20,855 nt of DNA from Mesaphorura yosii (Eukaryota; Arthropoda; Collembola; Poduromorpha; Tullbergiidae): the NCBI GenBank assembly GCA_009869945.1, contig WIXG01000803.1, positions 1-20,855 of the forward strand, given 5' to 3'. A program made the translations under genes and the position numbers. Below are positions 20,271-20,855 of the stretch, piece after piece. How positions within the stretch are numbered: position 1 is the first letter of the stretch; every line of letters starts with the position of its first letter. The notes beneath the pieces are model-generated. The model did no database searches. It was given only the letters and a program-made list of their open reading frames with translations, and was not told where the DNA came from.

Positions 20271-20855
20271 AGTTGTTAGAAGATCGGCATATCCATCAAC
20301 AACATCAAGCTTCTCATTCAAGAAGGTCAACAGATATGTTATTTGGTTCTGATCGTTGAAGAAGCATGGGAAATTGGGCTGAAGAATTACTTGTTAAAGT
20401 ACATGAGAAACAAAAGTGGAGATCAGAAGATGGTGGGACTTTACGTAGGTGAGAGCTCAAGAGATGGACCCGCGTATTATCATACCAGTTCAATCTTTTC
20501 CGCTGCATCAGTCCGATCCTGCAAGAATTTTTCTGCGGAAACATTTCCAAAAAAAGTTACAGCGTTTCAAAGTTTCACTTTTGGGTCCATTCTAACTTAA
20601 CCTAAACTGACCAAACCTGAACAAATCGAAACAGTCGCTGGTACGAATGAAGTTATGCCTCAAATAACAGAAAGGTAAAGGTAAGTTTCATTATAGTAGG
20701 GGCGCTGCGCCTCCCCGCCTCGCTGTAAGCGTCCATCTTCAACTGCAACACAGGCGCATGGCAACAACAAATGTGAAACTCGGACAAAGTCTGAGCTATT
20801 TGCCTGGCCAAATTCCGGATAAAAGTTTGTGATATCTCAAAAAATATGTGCTTCC
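20271..20855. other. Right-edge sequence, nothing firm
   Basis: Overlapping open frames of 78-85 codons on both strands at about 20314-20600 resemble no family. A GC-rich, CpG-containing patch lies near 20700-20735. On the minus strand it holds an ATG (20736-20734) opening a 27-residue frame (MDAYSEAGRRSAP...) that stops at 20653. It could be a first exon of the minus-strand gene, but no GT donor of quality was found in it. Confidence 0.35.

Noticed and set aside
20314..20600. Overlapping 78- and 85-codon frames on opposite strands
   Set aside because: Neither has family resemblance or supporting splice structure, and they shadow each other.
1..20855. Transposase, reverse transcriptase, CRISPR or bacterial-type defence genes
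   Set aside because: No such motifs or regularly spaced repeats were seen. All strong coding segments are spliced metazoan-type exons.

Overview
The window is eukaryotic nuclear DNA. Its genes are broken into many short exons by introns mostly 45-100 nt long, with ordinary GT-AG borders. The proteins are metazoan families. The compact introns, AT-rich spacers and gene families suit a small-genome invertebrate, most likely a nematode; that assignment is inference, since no species-specific marker was seen.

Region 1 to about 8.1 kb holds two convergent paralogues of the CNNM (cyclin M / ancient conserved domain protein) family of membrane magnesium/divalent-metal transport proteins. The plus-strand copy shows only its cytoplasmic half (10 exons, 1141-3391; CBS pair, cyclic-nucleotide-binding-homology domain and Ser/Asn-rich tail); its membrane domain must lie left of the window or be absent. 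The minus-strand copy (17 exons, 8141-4542) appears complete at 818 residues: signal peptide, ectodomain, DUF21 membrane domain, CBS pair, CNBH domain. Several introns fall at the same place and phase in both, so they derive from an old inverted local duplication. A perfect 27-bp hairpin bounded by 9-bp direct repeats lies between their 3' ends.

Region 8.1-12.3 kb has no convincing gene. It separates the 5' end of the minus-strand CNNM gene from the 5' end of a plus-strand gene and probably carries control sequence for both. It contains a cluster of GATTAC repeats, a perfect 17-bp hairpin, a cluster of five GTGCAC palindromes, a CRE-like site and an E-box.

Region 12.3-14.5 kb is a complete eight-exon gene for a 569-residue HAD-family 5'-nucleotidase domain-containing protein (NT5DC2/NT5DC3 type). 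Its 5' leader has short upstream reading frames, one intron stays open if retained, and its presumed 3' UTR has closely spaced Pumilio-type UGUACAUA elements.

Region 14.5-18.1 kb is non-coding as far as can be judged, with a microRNA-precursor-like hairpin at 15882-15949. From 18.1 to 19.5 kb two minus-strand exons encode the last 160 residues of a protein I cannot name, with a His/Asn/Ser-rich tract followed by an acidic stretch and a helical C-terminus. To its right, on the plus strand, lies a small zinc-finger gene or gene remnant (19717-20270) whose second finger is broken by a frameshift and a stop, although a splice model exists that removes both.

The genes are not an operon or pathway: metal transport, a nucleotidase-like phosphohydrolase, an unidentified protein and a zinc-finger relic. 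No mobile element with coding capacity, RNA gene of a known class, or CRISPR array was found.
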